From contig OY829539.1 of assembly GCA_963691705.1 (NCBI GenBank), forward strand, positions 61,540,327-61,604,326: a stretch of 64,000 bases of DNA, given 5' to 3'. The stretch is from Viola odorata. Taxonomy: Eukaryota > Streptophyta > Magnoliopsida > Malpighiales > Violaceae. Shown piece after piece: positions 11,530-23,000 of the stretch. Each line of letters begins with the position of its first letter. Positions within the stretch are counted from its first letter, which is position 1. The notes below the pieces were generated by a model. The model did no database searches. It was not told the origin of the DNA and was given only the letters and a program-made list of their open reading frames with translations. Made by a program: the position numbers and the translations under genes.

Positions 11530-11645
11530 AAGTTTCATTTGCTTCTGTGGTTAAAAACTTTAGTTCTAGGCTAAAGGGAGGGGGTTCGAATCCCCACCTA
11601 CGCATTCCTTTACAAAATATTTTGGGTTGGGTTGCTGGAGGTTGT
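11530..11645 (+). repeat. tRNA-like (SINE-type) segment inside the hAT element, copy 2
   Basis: Contains GCTTCTGTGGTTAAAAAC, then GGGGGTTCGAATCCCC, a very good B-box or T-arm. It is followed by a G/T-rich stretch (TGGGTTGGGTTGCTGG) that resembles the TTGGCTTGGCTCGG stretch after copy 1. It is a direct repeat of 10118-10190 while the element ends are inverted. It is not a full tRNA gene. Confidence 0.45.
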
Positions 11646-11860
11646 GATGGGTCGAGAGGGCTGTTGGGTTGGCCCATTGGGTTGGGCTGTTTAATATAAT
11701 ATAATTTTTAATTAATTATATTATTAAAAAAAACGGAACCGAACGAAAATTTCCAGTTCTGTCCGGTTTCAGGCCCATTAGAAATTGGACATTTCTGATT
11801 CAGTCCGGTTTTAAGCTCAAAACCGGACCGAACTGGCCCGGTTACACCCCTAGAGCCACC

Positions 11861-12660
11861 CAGCCAATTAAGGGCATCTATACTACATTCATTGCAAGGC
11901 ATGAAAGAGCAAGTATATGCACGAGAGCTCGCGCGCACACTCTATATTCACTTGTGTATGCCGGTATTCACATATTTTAAGTTTCATTTGAAAAGCTACC
12001 GAAGTACATATCTTATATTTTAGAATTATAAAAAAACTTCAATTTTTGAATTACATATCTTATATTGAAACAAACAAAACCTACAAATTAAAAAGAAAAA
12101 AGATAATTAGAGATAAATGAGTATGGGGAGTGTGAGAACAAAATTTTAAGTAATGTTCAGTTGGTGGAATTAAAAAAAAAAGTGACTCGAAAATTTGAGA
12201 TTTTGAGTTTTATTGTATTTTGTTAAAAATGGGAGAAAGTGATTTTTTAGCTAGGGGTATAGAGAATGATTTCCTCACACTGAAAAAATTAATTTTTTTT
12301 TTAAATTACATATTTGTCTCCTCAAACTAGCATTATTCTATATATATAAAAAAAAAAACCTTATTCCTTCTCTATTAGTTCCACTTCCCATTTTTTTATA
12401 TTTTTTTTGTATGTGTTATTTTTTTAATTTCAGGCGTCACTCATTCGATTAGTTAGTTTATGTTTGTTTATTGCTCTCCTTTATATATATAATAAAAAAA
12501 CTTTTTTTTCCCAAGTGTAATGCAACCGGGAGTATAGAAAAAAAGTCTAAAATCTTTTAAATAAAACATTATCCTCGCGACTTTTCCACATCAAAAGGAA
12601 TTTCCTGCAAGGCTGCAACATACAACACCATTCACTACAGATCTGATCCTTAATTTAGAA
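11861..12660. other. AT-rich spacer 3' of NAA30
   Basis: No gene is recognised. The region holds several homopolymer A and T runs and the likely 3' untranslated and termination region of the minus-strand NAA30 gene near its right edge. Confidence 0.4.
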
Positions 12661-12689
12661 ACCATAGACTACAAAGCGCTGAGGAAGAC

Positions 12690-14800
12690 TCACTCTTCGG
12701 CAGATACAAGATCGGCATTCTCCTGCATATTATCTCCTTCAGTCATCATAGACAAATATTGGTGCAACTCCGGTTGGGGGAACAAAAGTTTCAGTCGAAA
12801 AGCATCAACTCCGTTCAAGTAGTAGTGAAACAGTCGTTTTGCCCTAATAAACCCGAGACGCCCATACAGCGCAAGTGCTCCTTTATTTGTCACTTCTGCT
12901 TCTAATGTTACCTTCAAAAAAGAATAGCAAAGAGAAATGACAAATAAGACCTATCGACTCAAAATATACAGCCAACGAAATAAGGAAAAATACCACATTC
13001 ATATAAGAATAGTTAAAGGGAAACTCTCTGGAAAAAAGAAAAAAAACAGTTTAATTGCCCTAATTCACAGTGAATTCAGCTCTTTTTCAAAGTGATATTT
13101 TTTTGTCAACTCTGAGGTGAAGATGTAAATCCAGGGGAAAAACTTCAATACTCATTCCACACCATCACAAATTCACAGTTGACAAAGTACATACTTCATT
13201 TCATAGTCAACACTGATGTTGGTTCAAGTAAATAAAACCCCAAGCAGATGATACAAATGGAGTATTAAAGAACACTGTTTGTTTGGCCTGACAGTAACAC
13301 AGGAAATAAAAAAGGTTTATAATTTATTAACTTTTGATTGAAGATGGTATTCAATGATTTCAATGGAGAGATTATCACAACTGAGTTTTCTTGCAGAAAC
13401 TTCTGCAGCTTCTTAAGAAAGTTATCAGTTGGCTTCATTGATTTGAGACACAGGAGTATTCAAGAATCAAGACATACTCCTTTCTTTGGAGATGAATCAT
13501 AGTTATGTTAGTACTTAAGACTGAAGAGTTATGGAGGATTGTGCAGAAGGTTAATGAAAGAACCATGGTCCAGGTGGATTTGAACCCCATTCACTGTTTC
13601 CACAGTTAAACACTTGGTCGTCAAACTAAAGCCTATGTATTCACTGATTCAACTATTCTAACATAGTGTAGTACCGGTATAGACAATCTCTCATTTTCCA
13701 CTTCAGGGGAAAAAAGGAAAGAAGAAGTTCTGAACAGGTAAAGACAGACTACAATCTTATCTTTTGTATCAATTTGACAAACAGTAAAGAGTGTTCCAGG
13801 AAAGGATAATGCCAGCGACTTGTTTGATATGGCAACGAAAGTAATAGAACAGTAGGAGAAATCTTTCCTACAATCAAGCAGTGAAGCTAGTTACTGGATA
13901 GTGATTCTCAGCCCATCACAAAAATGTGCATACTTACTTCATTAACCACATTAACTTGTGAAGGTCAGTTAGTGGTGAGGGCTTAGCGTGATTGCAACAA
14001 TTTGGGTTCAAAATTCTTACAAAATCAAAGATGCAACAATGCAACGTTAAGAGGGCTATTGGAGAAACAATCAGCCAAGACAGAGAACTCATAAGGCAAG
14101 TTCAACATACCTCTTCACACCCGGACTCCATCATCACTTTAATAGATCTGGTAACAAGTTCAGTAGCTGCAAAATAAATAATTTCAACCAAAATAAAACA
14201 AGATATCAATGGCCAATTCGCAAACAAGTATAGAACACGAGGCAAAACAGTCTTAGTTAACACTCCAGCAACAAAACAAACAAAAATTTCATGAAGCGCA
14301 CATATAAAGTCATGAAGACATAATCAAGCATATTGAAACAATGGAAAAAAATACAGGGAAAAAAGGGGAAAAGGGGGGAAAAAGATACCAATGCCTTTTC
14401 CTCGATAAGGTTTAATGACAACTAACATGGCAATGTAGCCTCTGAATGTAGTATTTCGATGCTCCCCCATCTTACACACTACAGTACCCACGCACTTACC
14501 TTTATGAAATGCCTAAAAAAACAAAACCAATAACAGGAAAGTTACAGCAAAACAAACAAAAAACAAAAAACATGGAATCTGAAAACATGAAAGTACAATT
14601 ACCAGGAAAGAGAGTTGCGGCCATAGATAAACGAAGTAGCGGTAAGTGAAGATGGAATAGGGTTCGCTGAGTTCTTGATCAACAAGATTCATGATTAACG
14701 GCAGGTGATGCTCTCCGTCATAGCTCACGTACTCTATCTCTGATTCCTCGAATTCTACTTTTGCCTCTGTACCTTCTTCATCCTCCCTACTTGCTTCCAT
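12690..14800 (-). CDS. NAA30: N-alpha-acetyltransferase 30, NatC catalytic subunit
   Basis: Four exons on the minus strand, 14800-14603, 14512-14389, 14166-14111 and 12911-12690, join in frame to 199 residues. NAA30 (yeast Mak3) acetylates N-terminal methionines followed by hydrophobic residues in the NatC complex. The protein has an acidic N-terminal extension ([14 protein letters not shown]), then the conserved [20 protein letters not shown] substrate-pocket region. The GNAT acetyl-CoA loop follows as RGKGI, split from ATELV by intron 2. Next come [20 protein letters not shown] and the [16 protein letters not shown]-terminus. All introns have GT-AG borders. Intron 3 is long (14110-12912). 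The start was chosen because no upstream in-frame extension is needed and family length is matched. The gene is divergent from the Rieske gene. Confidence 0.95.
13562..13670 (-). repeat. tRNA-like SINE remnant in NAA30 intron 3
   Basis: On the minus strand, GGGGTTCAAATCCACC has the form of a tRNA T-arm/B-box. A possible degenerate A-box lies about 40 bases upstream. No full cloverleaf can be drawn by eye. The call rests mainly on the B-box. Confidence 0.3.
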
Positions 14801-14814
14801 GGTTGCAAATAGCT

Positions 14815-15403
14815 GATGATGATTGATTCATCAACGTTCATCAGTGTTGCCGATGGTGTTCAAGTGAGAGAGTTCAACTTAGCTGCCGGACAGATTTGGG
14901 TTGGGCTTACAGGCTTTCGTGGGCCTGACCTTCCCTGCACAACTCAAGTATGTTTATTATTAGTTCGGTTAATAAAATTAATTTTTGAATTAAAAAGGTT
15001 TAATCTAATATGAACACTTCTCTAAATTATTCTCTTTAATTTTTGAGTTCTTATCTAACTATAAGGAAAAATCTGATCAAAATATGAATGCTTTATTAAA
15101 TAATTTTTTCTAAATTTTGACTTTCTGATCTAATTAGGATAAAAAATTAAATTAATCTCATCAACCGTAAAATGGATATAAAATTCATTTATGTATTCAC
15201 TATTCACAATTATTAGGGCTGTCCACCGAATTACCGTAGCGTAATTTCATAAATTCAGTCGGTATTTTTTTCAATTTTTTACTGTTCGGTATACCGAACT
15301 ACCGTTCGAATTAAGTTTGGTACGATACGGTATTTATTTTGACAGTTTCGATAATACCAAACCTACGGTACCGTTTTTAATATTAATATATTTTTATTGA
15401 ATA
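14815..15403. other. Intergenic with a truncated transposon-like end
   Basis: Past the NAA30 start there is no further gene. Near 15215 a TAGGGCTGTCCACCGAA motif followed by repeated CCGAA/TTCGGTA stretches resembles the left end of another hAT-like element. No matching right end is seen, perhaps because the Stowaway-like element at 15404 interrupts it. Confidence 0.35.
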
Positions 15404-16124
15404 CTCCCTTCCGACCAATTAAATGACGTTCTAGCCTCAATTTTTTTGCCAAAATAAATGACGCGCGTGGTGATCAACGCTAGAAAAGACCTACTACCCT
15501 TGCCTGCGTTTGCTGTCGACGATCAAGGCTTCGGCTTGGCTCAACCGCCGAAGAAAGGGATTGTGTTTTTTAGTTTTCCAGAAATTAGTTTTGGGCAGAT
15601 CACTATACCAACCATGTCTTTTTCCTCACTCTATAACTTCATATCAAATCCAAAAAATAAGAAAGAGGATGACACTAGATCTGCCCAATTACACAATCAA
15701 ACAAGAAGGAAGGAGAAGAAGAAAAAGATCACCATACCAACCAAGTCTTTTTTCTCACTCTGTAGCTTCATATCAAATCCAAAAAATAAGAAAGGGGATG
15801 ACACTAAATCTACCCATTTACACAATCAGACAAAAAGAAGACGATGTCGCCGGAAATGAGAGAAAGAGTAGGCGGGACAGACTCGGGCGTCTGTTAGTTG
15901 CCATCGAAGCGACGGAGGAGAGGAAAGCTTGAGCGGAGCCGAGCAGCGCGGCGTGGAGGGAGCGAATGTGGAAGAGAAAGAGAGAAAAAAGAAATAGTGG
16001 TGGTGGTGGTGCACGCAAGGAGATGAGTAAAATAGTCATAAAGTGGCTCGTTTTTTCTAAACCAATCATTGCTTTAATTTGTGTGCCCCCACCTAAAACG
16101 TCATTTATTTGACCCATGAGGGAG
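15404..16124. mobile_element. Stowaway/mariner-like non-autonomous element, 721 bp
   Basis: Starts CTCCCTTCCGACCAATTAAA and ends with the inverse-type ATTTGACCCATGAGGGAG, flanked by TA on both sides (15402-15403 and 16125-16126). The terminal TGACGTT motif matches the ends of the shorter MITEs at 19.6 and 24.9 kb. Inside, a ~110 bp block is directly repeated with a 129 bp offset (from 15598 and 15727). The open frame of 133 codons over this duplication is low-complexity, rich in Lys and Arg, and shows no transposase signature. I regard it as fortuitous. Confidence 0.7.
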
Positions 16125-16329
16125 TATCTGTTACCACATTAGTACAAAACTCTGTCCGAGAAGGCCATTCTTTCCACTTTTCTTCCCTATTGGTCAAGAC
16201 TCCATAACTCACATTCCATAAAAAAAAACAAGTAAAGTTTTTTTTTTCTTTTCCTTTTTACGACAAATAAAAATACGATTACAACTCGAACTCAATATTT
16301 GCTAATACAGATAAATATACAAAGAGCAG

Positions 16330-16860
16330 TTTTGACTTTTCACACCCAGGGTATCCCGATAACCACTAAAGAGCTCATTCCGGTATGTCCAAACCATAAA
16401 GCTATCGCTATGACTAGGTAATATCCTGCTTCTTATTTATTTACATTTATCGGGTATGCTAACGGATAAAAACTAGGGTTACCGATCCTGCCCGACAAAA
16501 TCGATGACATCTGACACGTGGCAGTCTATCACATCAAATCAAGATTACGCTCGTGCACTCCCACATGAGAGGGAGTATAAATACCCCTCCTTATTTATTT
16601 CATGGGGATATGCAATTACAAATTCTGACCAACCACCAGATAAGATTTTACGCTCCTCTTAGAAAATAACCATCTTATCGGTATCCTGACCACCGTCCAA
16701 GCATCCCGGTAGCTATTTTAATACACACTTTACTAACTCGATTGTTGAAGTGTCTACGCTGAAAACCCCCTCCGGTACTTTATAGGTGATCGTGAGGCCG
16801 AGAACTACCATCAACAACTTGCAGCCGATCAGCAGATTGACTGATTCATCCTCACCTCAT
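16330..16860 (+). mobile_element. LTR-retrotransposon-like remnant (possible solo LTR)
   Basis: A TATA box at ~16571 (GAGTATAAATACCCCTCC) is followed by a stretch that resembles U5 and downstream LTR sequence. I found no gag/pol coding and no second copy. The TG...CA ends and the target duplication could not be fixed by eye. An old promoter of a lost gene is the alternative. Confidence 0.35.
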
Positions 16861-17240
16861 ATCTAGACTTATCAATACCTTTCAAACTTTCATAAAAAAG
16901 TTCAGCTGGCAGATGTATTAGTGATGATACTAATTTTAACAATTCGAGAGAAACCATATATAATTATTATCTTTGAACCAAAACGGTAGGTCTCACTTAT
17001 GAATGAGTGATTTTGATTAGATTTTAAACAGTTTTCGTTTAGTTTTTTCTCAAAAAATACAGTTGAATTAGAAAAATCAATCAATCAAGTTAATCTGGAT
17101 TGTTAAACTAGTTTACTCACTGAACTGCTTGAACCCATAAACTTTAATTTTAAAAAAATCTCTTTAGTAATCATATGATATGTTCAAGTATTACATTCAT
17201 TCAGTAAATCAAATCTGGTTAAATCCAATAAAATTACTAA
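16861..17240. other. AT-rich intergenic sequence
   Basis: No gene or clear repeat is visible. It separates the LTR-like sequence from the Rieske promoter. Confidence 0.4.
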
Positions 17241-17289
17241 TCTCTTAATTAAAAAGTTCGAATAATTCGACTAAGTGTGAATGAAAAAC

Positions 17290-17582
17290 TTGTTGGGCTG
17301 GGCTCGCATAATATATGTATCGTTGAGAGTTGAGATGCATACGTGTAACAATCAAGGGCACTAATAAACGTGTAACAATCAAGGGCACTAATAAATAATA
17401 TAAATAGTCACTAACAAATACTAATAATAATAAAAAAGATTTGGCCTTTTTCCTTATCTCATTCTTCCTCTTCAAATTCTCAACACTTCTCGCAGCGGAA
17501 GCTGAAACCCAACCGCTTGCCATCCGTACACAGCGAAAGTGCACAGAGTAATAATCGTGAAAGGTAGTAGCTGCAGCAGCAG
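17290..17582 (+). promoter_or_regulatory. Rieske gene promoter with site II motifs and a 27 bp tandem repeat
   Basis: Two overlapping TGGGCT motifs lie at 17294-17304. TGGGCY 'site II' elements are common in promoters of plant nuclear genes for the respiratory chain. A 27 bp unit beginning CGTGTAACAATCAAGGGCAC is duplicated head to tail at 17342-17395. No clear TATA box is seen near the start codon at 17583. Confidence 0.5.
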
Positions 17583-18994
17583 ATGTTGAGAGTAGCAGCG
17601 AGGAGGCTCTCTTCTCTCTCTTCGACCCCACAATGGTGGAGACCCAGTCAGGCCGCATCGGCAATCGCTTCTCGGAATCCGATCACCGGCGGCGACTCGT
17701 CCTCCTCCTCATCCGATGAGGCTAAATCGGGCGCCGTGAGCAATTATTTTTCTCTATTGCCTTATTCCCATCTCTCTCACAGAGGTTAGGGTTTTTCATC
17801 GCAAGATAGTCCGCTTTTGTTACCCTTACCTGTTAGAGTTGATTTCTTTTGTTGCTAAATTAGCTCAATTTAATTTCTTTTAAAATAGGTATTTGGGTAC
17901 TTAGTTCGGGTTATAGTTGCTCTGCTTAATTTAATTATATGCTTGTCATGATTACTGCTTGAATAACTGTTAGTGCTTCAAACATTAAATATATTTGATA
18001 AGAATAAGAATTGCTGCTTTAAGAAGTTAATTGGGTTTAGTTCCTTTGTGCAACTTAACTTAATTATCTGTTTATGCTTATTGTGGGTAGCTGTATGTAT
18101 AACTGGAGAGCTCATGTCAGTTGCTTTACCATTTTATTTCTTTTCTGCACTTTTACGTCTCTGTTTTTAAGGTTTAAGATCTTAGCATCTCATACTTGGT
18201 GGTTGTAGTGGTACCACAATAGGGATTTTGAGGGTATTTACAGTTGGGAAGGGTGTAGTTTTGGCTGTTCTACTCACTCGTATATCAATACTATTACCAC
18301 TGGAATGGCCTGTTGCTGTAGTGAGGATTTCTTTATTCTCCATTTTTCAGGTTTTGCTTCTCAACCACTTGTTCCCAAAAAGGATGAAAACATTATGCCA
18401 CACCTTCCCCCAACAGCTCAAGCACTAAAGAACCCCTCCCCAAACATTGTTTATGATGAGCACAACCATGAGCGCTTTCCTCCTGGCGACCCCAGCAAGC
18501 GTGCATTTGCTTATTTTGTCCTCACTGGTGGGAGGTTTGTCTATGCTTCACTAATCCGTCTCCTTATCCTCAAGTTTGTGCTGAGCATGTCTGCCAGTAA
18601 GGATGTTCTTGCCCTAGCATCTATAGAAGTTGATCTTGCCAGCATCGAGCCAGGCAGCACCATCACTGTGAAGTGGCGTGGGAAGCCAGTTTTCATCAGG
18701 CGCAGAACCGATGATGATATCAAGTTGGCAAATAGTGTTGACGTGTCATCTCTGCGTGATCCACAGCAAGATGCTGAAAGGGTTAAGGACCCTGAATGGC
18801 TAGTTGTTGTTGGTGTCTGCACACATTTGGGTTGCATCCCCTTGCCAAATGCTGGTGATTTTGGTGGCTGGTTCTGCCCGTGCCATGGTTCTCACTATGA
18901 TATATCAGGCAGGATACGGAAGGGCCCAGCACCATACAACCTGGAAGTGCCCACTTACAACTTTTTGGAAGCAAATAAGTTACTGATCGGTTGA
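17583..18994 (+). CDS. Mitochondrial Rieske iron-sulfur protein of cytochrome bc1
   Basis: Two exons, 17583-17784 and 18351-18994, give 281 residues. The protein is the 2Fe-2S subunit of complex III that passes electrons from ubiquinol to cytochrome c1 at the inner mitochondrial membrane. The N-terminus [12 protein letters not shown] is a typical Arg/Ser-rich mitochondrial presequence. It is followed by the matrix segment [20 protein letters not shown] and a membrane anchor (~residues 110-135). Cluster ligands are in CTHLGC (224-229) and CPCHGSH (243-249), all present. The C-terminus LEANKLLIG is family-typical. Ending exon 1 at 17784 rather than at an earlier GT keeps the phase and restores the RGFAS junction. 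It is convergent with CCB1. Confidence 0.96.
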
Positions 18995-19576
18995 GGGCTA
19001 TACTCAACTATGTTACTTGGCGTTCATTTTTTAATTTAATTAGATAATGCCGAAGAGTTACGTCACATCTTGCTAGTTTTATCCCAATTACTTTGGGATG
19101 GCTTGAATGTTTATGTAATTTGGATATTGTAATTGCCGTTGGATGGTCTCTACTCTCTCGTATTCGAAATAAGTTTGCTTAGGTTGAGCATTTGGAAACT
19201 GATACATTTAGGATGCCACGAGTGAAGTTGTTTGTATCGGTGATATTCTGGTGGCTTTTGATATTTTTCTTGGCTTTTATGCAGTTCAGTTTGTATCCGC
19301 AACGATTTTGATTTTGTTACAGCAGTTCTCACACCTTTTGTTTTGTTCACTCCTATAGTAGTGTATTATTTTGGTTAGTTTGAACTAAATATATTCTTAA
19401 ATTCAATGAATTAGACTAATTTATTTGCATTAAGTGGACTCGCTATATGTTACCGACAATTTATTCAAGGGATGAAACCGACAATTTATTCAAGGGATGC
19501 AAGTGCTGAACATGAGCTTCTTGGTTAAACGAACTTGGAGAGAATATACGGCAAATTGTTATCACTTTTAAATTGT
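18995..19576. other. 3' region of the Rieske gene and convergent intergenic space
   Basis: Contains the 3' untranslated region of the Rieske gene. A short tandem duplication of CCGACAATTTATTCAAGGGA lies near 19450-19500. No gene is seen. Confidence 0.4.
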
Positions 19577-19578
19577 TA

Positions 19579-19837
19579 CTCCCTCCGGTATGTTTTATAT
19601 GACGTTTTAGCATTTGTTTTTACTGTTTCGGAACGTATCTTAAAACGGCCGGAACAGTCACTATTTGAGACAATTTTGCCCCGAATTTTTTCTCGGAAGT
19701 ACGTTAAAAATTAACGTACGTTCGAAAAAAAGTACGGAATTTTTTGGGTCAAATAGTGCCTCATCCGGCCTCCTCGATATGCATTCCCTACTGAATATTG
19801 GGATGCGAGGAAGTCATATAATTCGTGCCAGAGAGAG
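19579..19837 (+). mobile_element. Stowaway-like foldback MITE, copy A
   Basis: 259 bp element beginning CTCCCTCCGGTATG and ending GTGCCAGAGAGAG, flanked by TA (19577-19578, 19838-19839). The interior is an imperfect palindrome centred near 19707 around GTACGTTAA and TTAACGTACG. The same family appears at 24860-25119 in inverted orientation and, more diverged, at 42410-42644. It lies about 180 bp past the CCB1 stop codon, probably within or next to its 3' end. Confidence 0.85.
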
Positions 19838-20016
19838 TACATAGCTGTAGGAATCTCAAAATTACTGTTCCTAGAGAGGAGCAGTTCCTCATTTTCTATA
19901 CACTGCTGCAAAACCATGAATCAACCTCAAAGTCAAGGATACAAACGCACCTTAAATCTCCCAGCACAGCGGGCGCTAAACACGCGCGAAATCTCTCGTG
20001 TTAGTTTGAACGTTAG

Positions 20017-23000
20017 TCATCTTTCAAAGAGGCCTTTAACATATACCATGCCTTTTTCACTGAGCTGCAGCTCTTTTCTCATTTGGTCTACTTGTTGATC
20101 ATCCCCTTGAACAATTACCTCTGATAATGTCCCATCTTCTGCTACTATCATTTTAACCTTGATCTGCTCTTTTCTTGATGCTCTTTTCCAGTAGTAGGCA
20201 CCTCTGCATTCCAGCTTGAAACCATTAGAACTCAATTACATATATGTCGCAACTAAACGAGTGAACTCCTAACAATAGAATGCATAATGTTCTGTACGTA
20301 CGCCAATGGGCTTAAAATGGTAAGCCAGAACCAATTGTTGCCGAAATCTGGAAGAGTTATGGTAAGCACAAGGGCAACACTTGCTAGGCTGATGCAGGTG
20401 CAGAAAGTAAGTAATGCTGCTTGACCTCTGCTGGGTACCATGACACCTTCAAATCTACACAAAAGGAAACGCAAGACAAAAAGAAAGACATCATCTTTTG
20501 GCCATTAACACGATGTTCGAACCAAATTAATCTTCTATTCAGGCGGAACAGAAAGGTCACGCAATTGAATGACTTACGTAACGGTTTCTCCTCTATCAGT
20601 GACTTCAAAATTGTTGCGGGTAAAGAAGGATAAGATTTCTCCAGCAACCTGGTTTGGCATTTTCTTCCCTTCTCCTTCTGTCACATAAGTTTTCCTGACA
20701 ATCTGAAATCAAGAAGCAGGGCACCCCAAAAATCAATTTTAGTCCCTTTGGTATAGTCAAAAGTGACAAGAGTTCAATTCATCTAGAATTAAAAAAAAAA
20801 TCCTTTGTTTGATATGATATTTTAAGTGCCACGTCAATCCTACAAGAATTAAACTATGAGAATTAATAAAGAAAAGAGTATTCATTCTTAAGACATACCA
20901 ATAACGTGATTTTAATATCAAATAGGTCGAATACAAGTATGAATTACAAATGTTATAGTACCAGTAGAATTTATTTGATTTTTAATTGAATTTGAAATGA
21001 ACTGAATTCTCTCATGATTTGCATACCAAAGAGTGACTATCTACAATACACAAAAATCAAACAAGTGAACTTTGAATTGGAAATGTAATGTGTTAACCTT
21101 AGATTTGACAGAGCGCTTGATAAGTGACCAAAGGCCAGGAACAGAGATGACGAAGGCTCTGTTTGGGAGTCTGGGTTGGGTACCCAACCCAGCATTCCCA
21201 AACTGAAATGGGTTGAATGGTGTTTGGTAAACACCATTCAACAAATGAAAATCTCAAATTTTGGGTGGCCAACCCAGGAAAATAGCTGGTAAGGGAATGG
21301 GCCGAATTTGGCCATTCTGAAGATGAGGATTTGGCCATTTTGAGGGATGGAGGCCTCATTTTATTTGGACAAAAATAACCTCAGGGGTCTTTGATATTTA
21401 CGATCCATACCACATATTTAATGTTGTTTATTTTCCTCATTTCCCTCATTCTCTCTCTCTCTCTCAAATTCTAGGGTTTGAACGCAAGCCGCTCACCACC
21501 ATTCCTCCTCTCTTCTTCTTCCTCACGGCGGGGTTCCTCTCTCAAAGGCGGTCCGTTTCTTCAAGTCGTCTTCTTCTCCATCGCGCACGCTTTCCTTTTC
21601 TTCATTCTTTTTCTTATTTGATACCATGCTTACCGCGTATTTCTTGTTGCAGCTGAACTCGGGAACAGTGGTTGCAGTCGGTCCAGGAACTCGCGGCAAG
21701 GATGGGAACTTCATTCCTGTTGCTGTGAAGGAAGGAGATACTGTTCTTTTGCCTGAATATGGAGGCACTGAAATCAAACTTGATGACAAAGCGTAAGTTC
21801 AAAGTGCTTGCTCTCTAATACCTATTTAGGTTCTCAATTTGTGTTCAAGACTTTTGCTGCTTAAAGTTTGCGAATTGCTTGGTTTATGCTGGTGCTTAAT
21901 TTTGATGATTTGCTTGCCTAGTTTATTTGTGTCTTGATAGTCGGTGCATTTACATTTTAAAGCTTAACGAACCGAAATCTGCTATATTTCGTTTTTGGTG
22001 CTGATATATGCAGATTCTGTATCTTGTCTAGCTTTTGCATTGATGCTGAAAGTCTGTTTTGCTTCTTATAAATGGTTTACGCTGCTCTATCAGTGTGGTA
22101 TTACTTATGATGCTAACATGTGAATTTCGCAATGCTGGATCCATACATGGGGGTTGCCAACTTTAGTTTAGATTGACCCTTAAGCTTAAATGCATGTGAA
22201 ATGCTCTGTGGTTGTGCGACGCGGAGGACCTCATTTTGGTGGTTCTATTCTAGGGAGCTTACATCATTATCATGCTTGCTTTGTTCATTTGTGTATCCCC
22301 TTGAATCATTGACAAATCTCATAAGTTCATTGGGGGAAGAAAATTCTGGCTGGTAGTCATATTCCAGCTCTCTTTTTCCAATTGAATTGTGCTGTCCTGA
22401 TGAGTTACCCTATATCATTGTTTATTGAGATGGCAAAACAATGTAGTTGTTGTGATCTCTCCTTGTCTTGTCTAGGCATCTTACTGTCCCTTAAATCTTA
22501 ACTAGTTTGTTACCTGCATCATTTAAGTCATCATGTAGCAGAACAACATAGTGGGTCGCATCATAAAGATGACACAAGCTTTTCATTCTTCTCTTTTGCT
22601 TTTTGATGGCAGCTACTTCAAAGGACAAACCATATATCGTTGGTCTTACTTCATGCACGTTACATAAACACATATTTACTCTTTGATAGCTTTGCTGCTA
22701 ACCTGGTCTTGTCTGATCTTGCGATTTCAGGTATCATCTGTACCATGATGAAGATATAATGGGAACTCTTCACGACTGATGCGGATGCAGATGCGGGTGC
22801 GGGAAGTAATTCAGTCAGCAAGCTCTCGTTATGTAGTCCTCTCTAGAGTTTAGCATTTTTCTTCCATGTCATGCGATAAAATGAAACTTAAAGATTGGCA
22901 GTCTGTGAAAATGGTTTTAACTTATGTTATCATTCGTTTCTGTTGCATGCCTCCGTCTTCATCATCTGTATGATTATCGGTTTTGTGGTTTCTCTTCACT

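Larger units (their letters stand above)
9879..11852. mobile_element. Non-autonomous hAT-type DNA transposon, 1974 bp
   Basis: The element starts TAGGGGTGTAA and ends with the inverted TTACACCCCTA. It is flanked by perfect 8 bp direct repeats, GAGCCACC, at 9871-9878 and 11853-11860. Eight-base target duplications with TAGGG-type ends are the hallmark of hAT elements. The ends stay loosely complementary for 100-150 bp inward and are rich in AACCGG motifs. The interior is very AT-rich and has no transposase-like frame, so it would need a transposase supplied elsewhere. The intact target duplication suggests a fairly recent insertion. Confidence 0.85.

Noticed and set aside
11575..11600. A tRNA gene at GGGGGTTCGAATCCCC
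   Set aside because: Only the T-arm-like part is convincing. Acceptor and anticodon arms do not form, and it lies within a transposon.
15458..15859. 133-codon open frame in the 721 bp element
   Set aside because: It spans an internal direct duplication, is biased to Lys/Arg/Ser, and shows no transposase motif.
21523..21789. Minus-strand frame of 88 codons opposite the chaperonin exon
   Set aside because: It is the shadow of the plus-strand CPN10 exon and its CT-rich leader.
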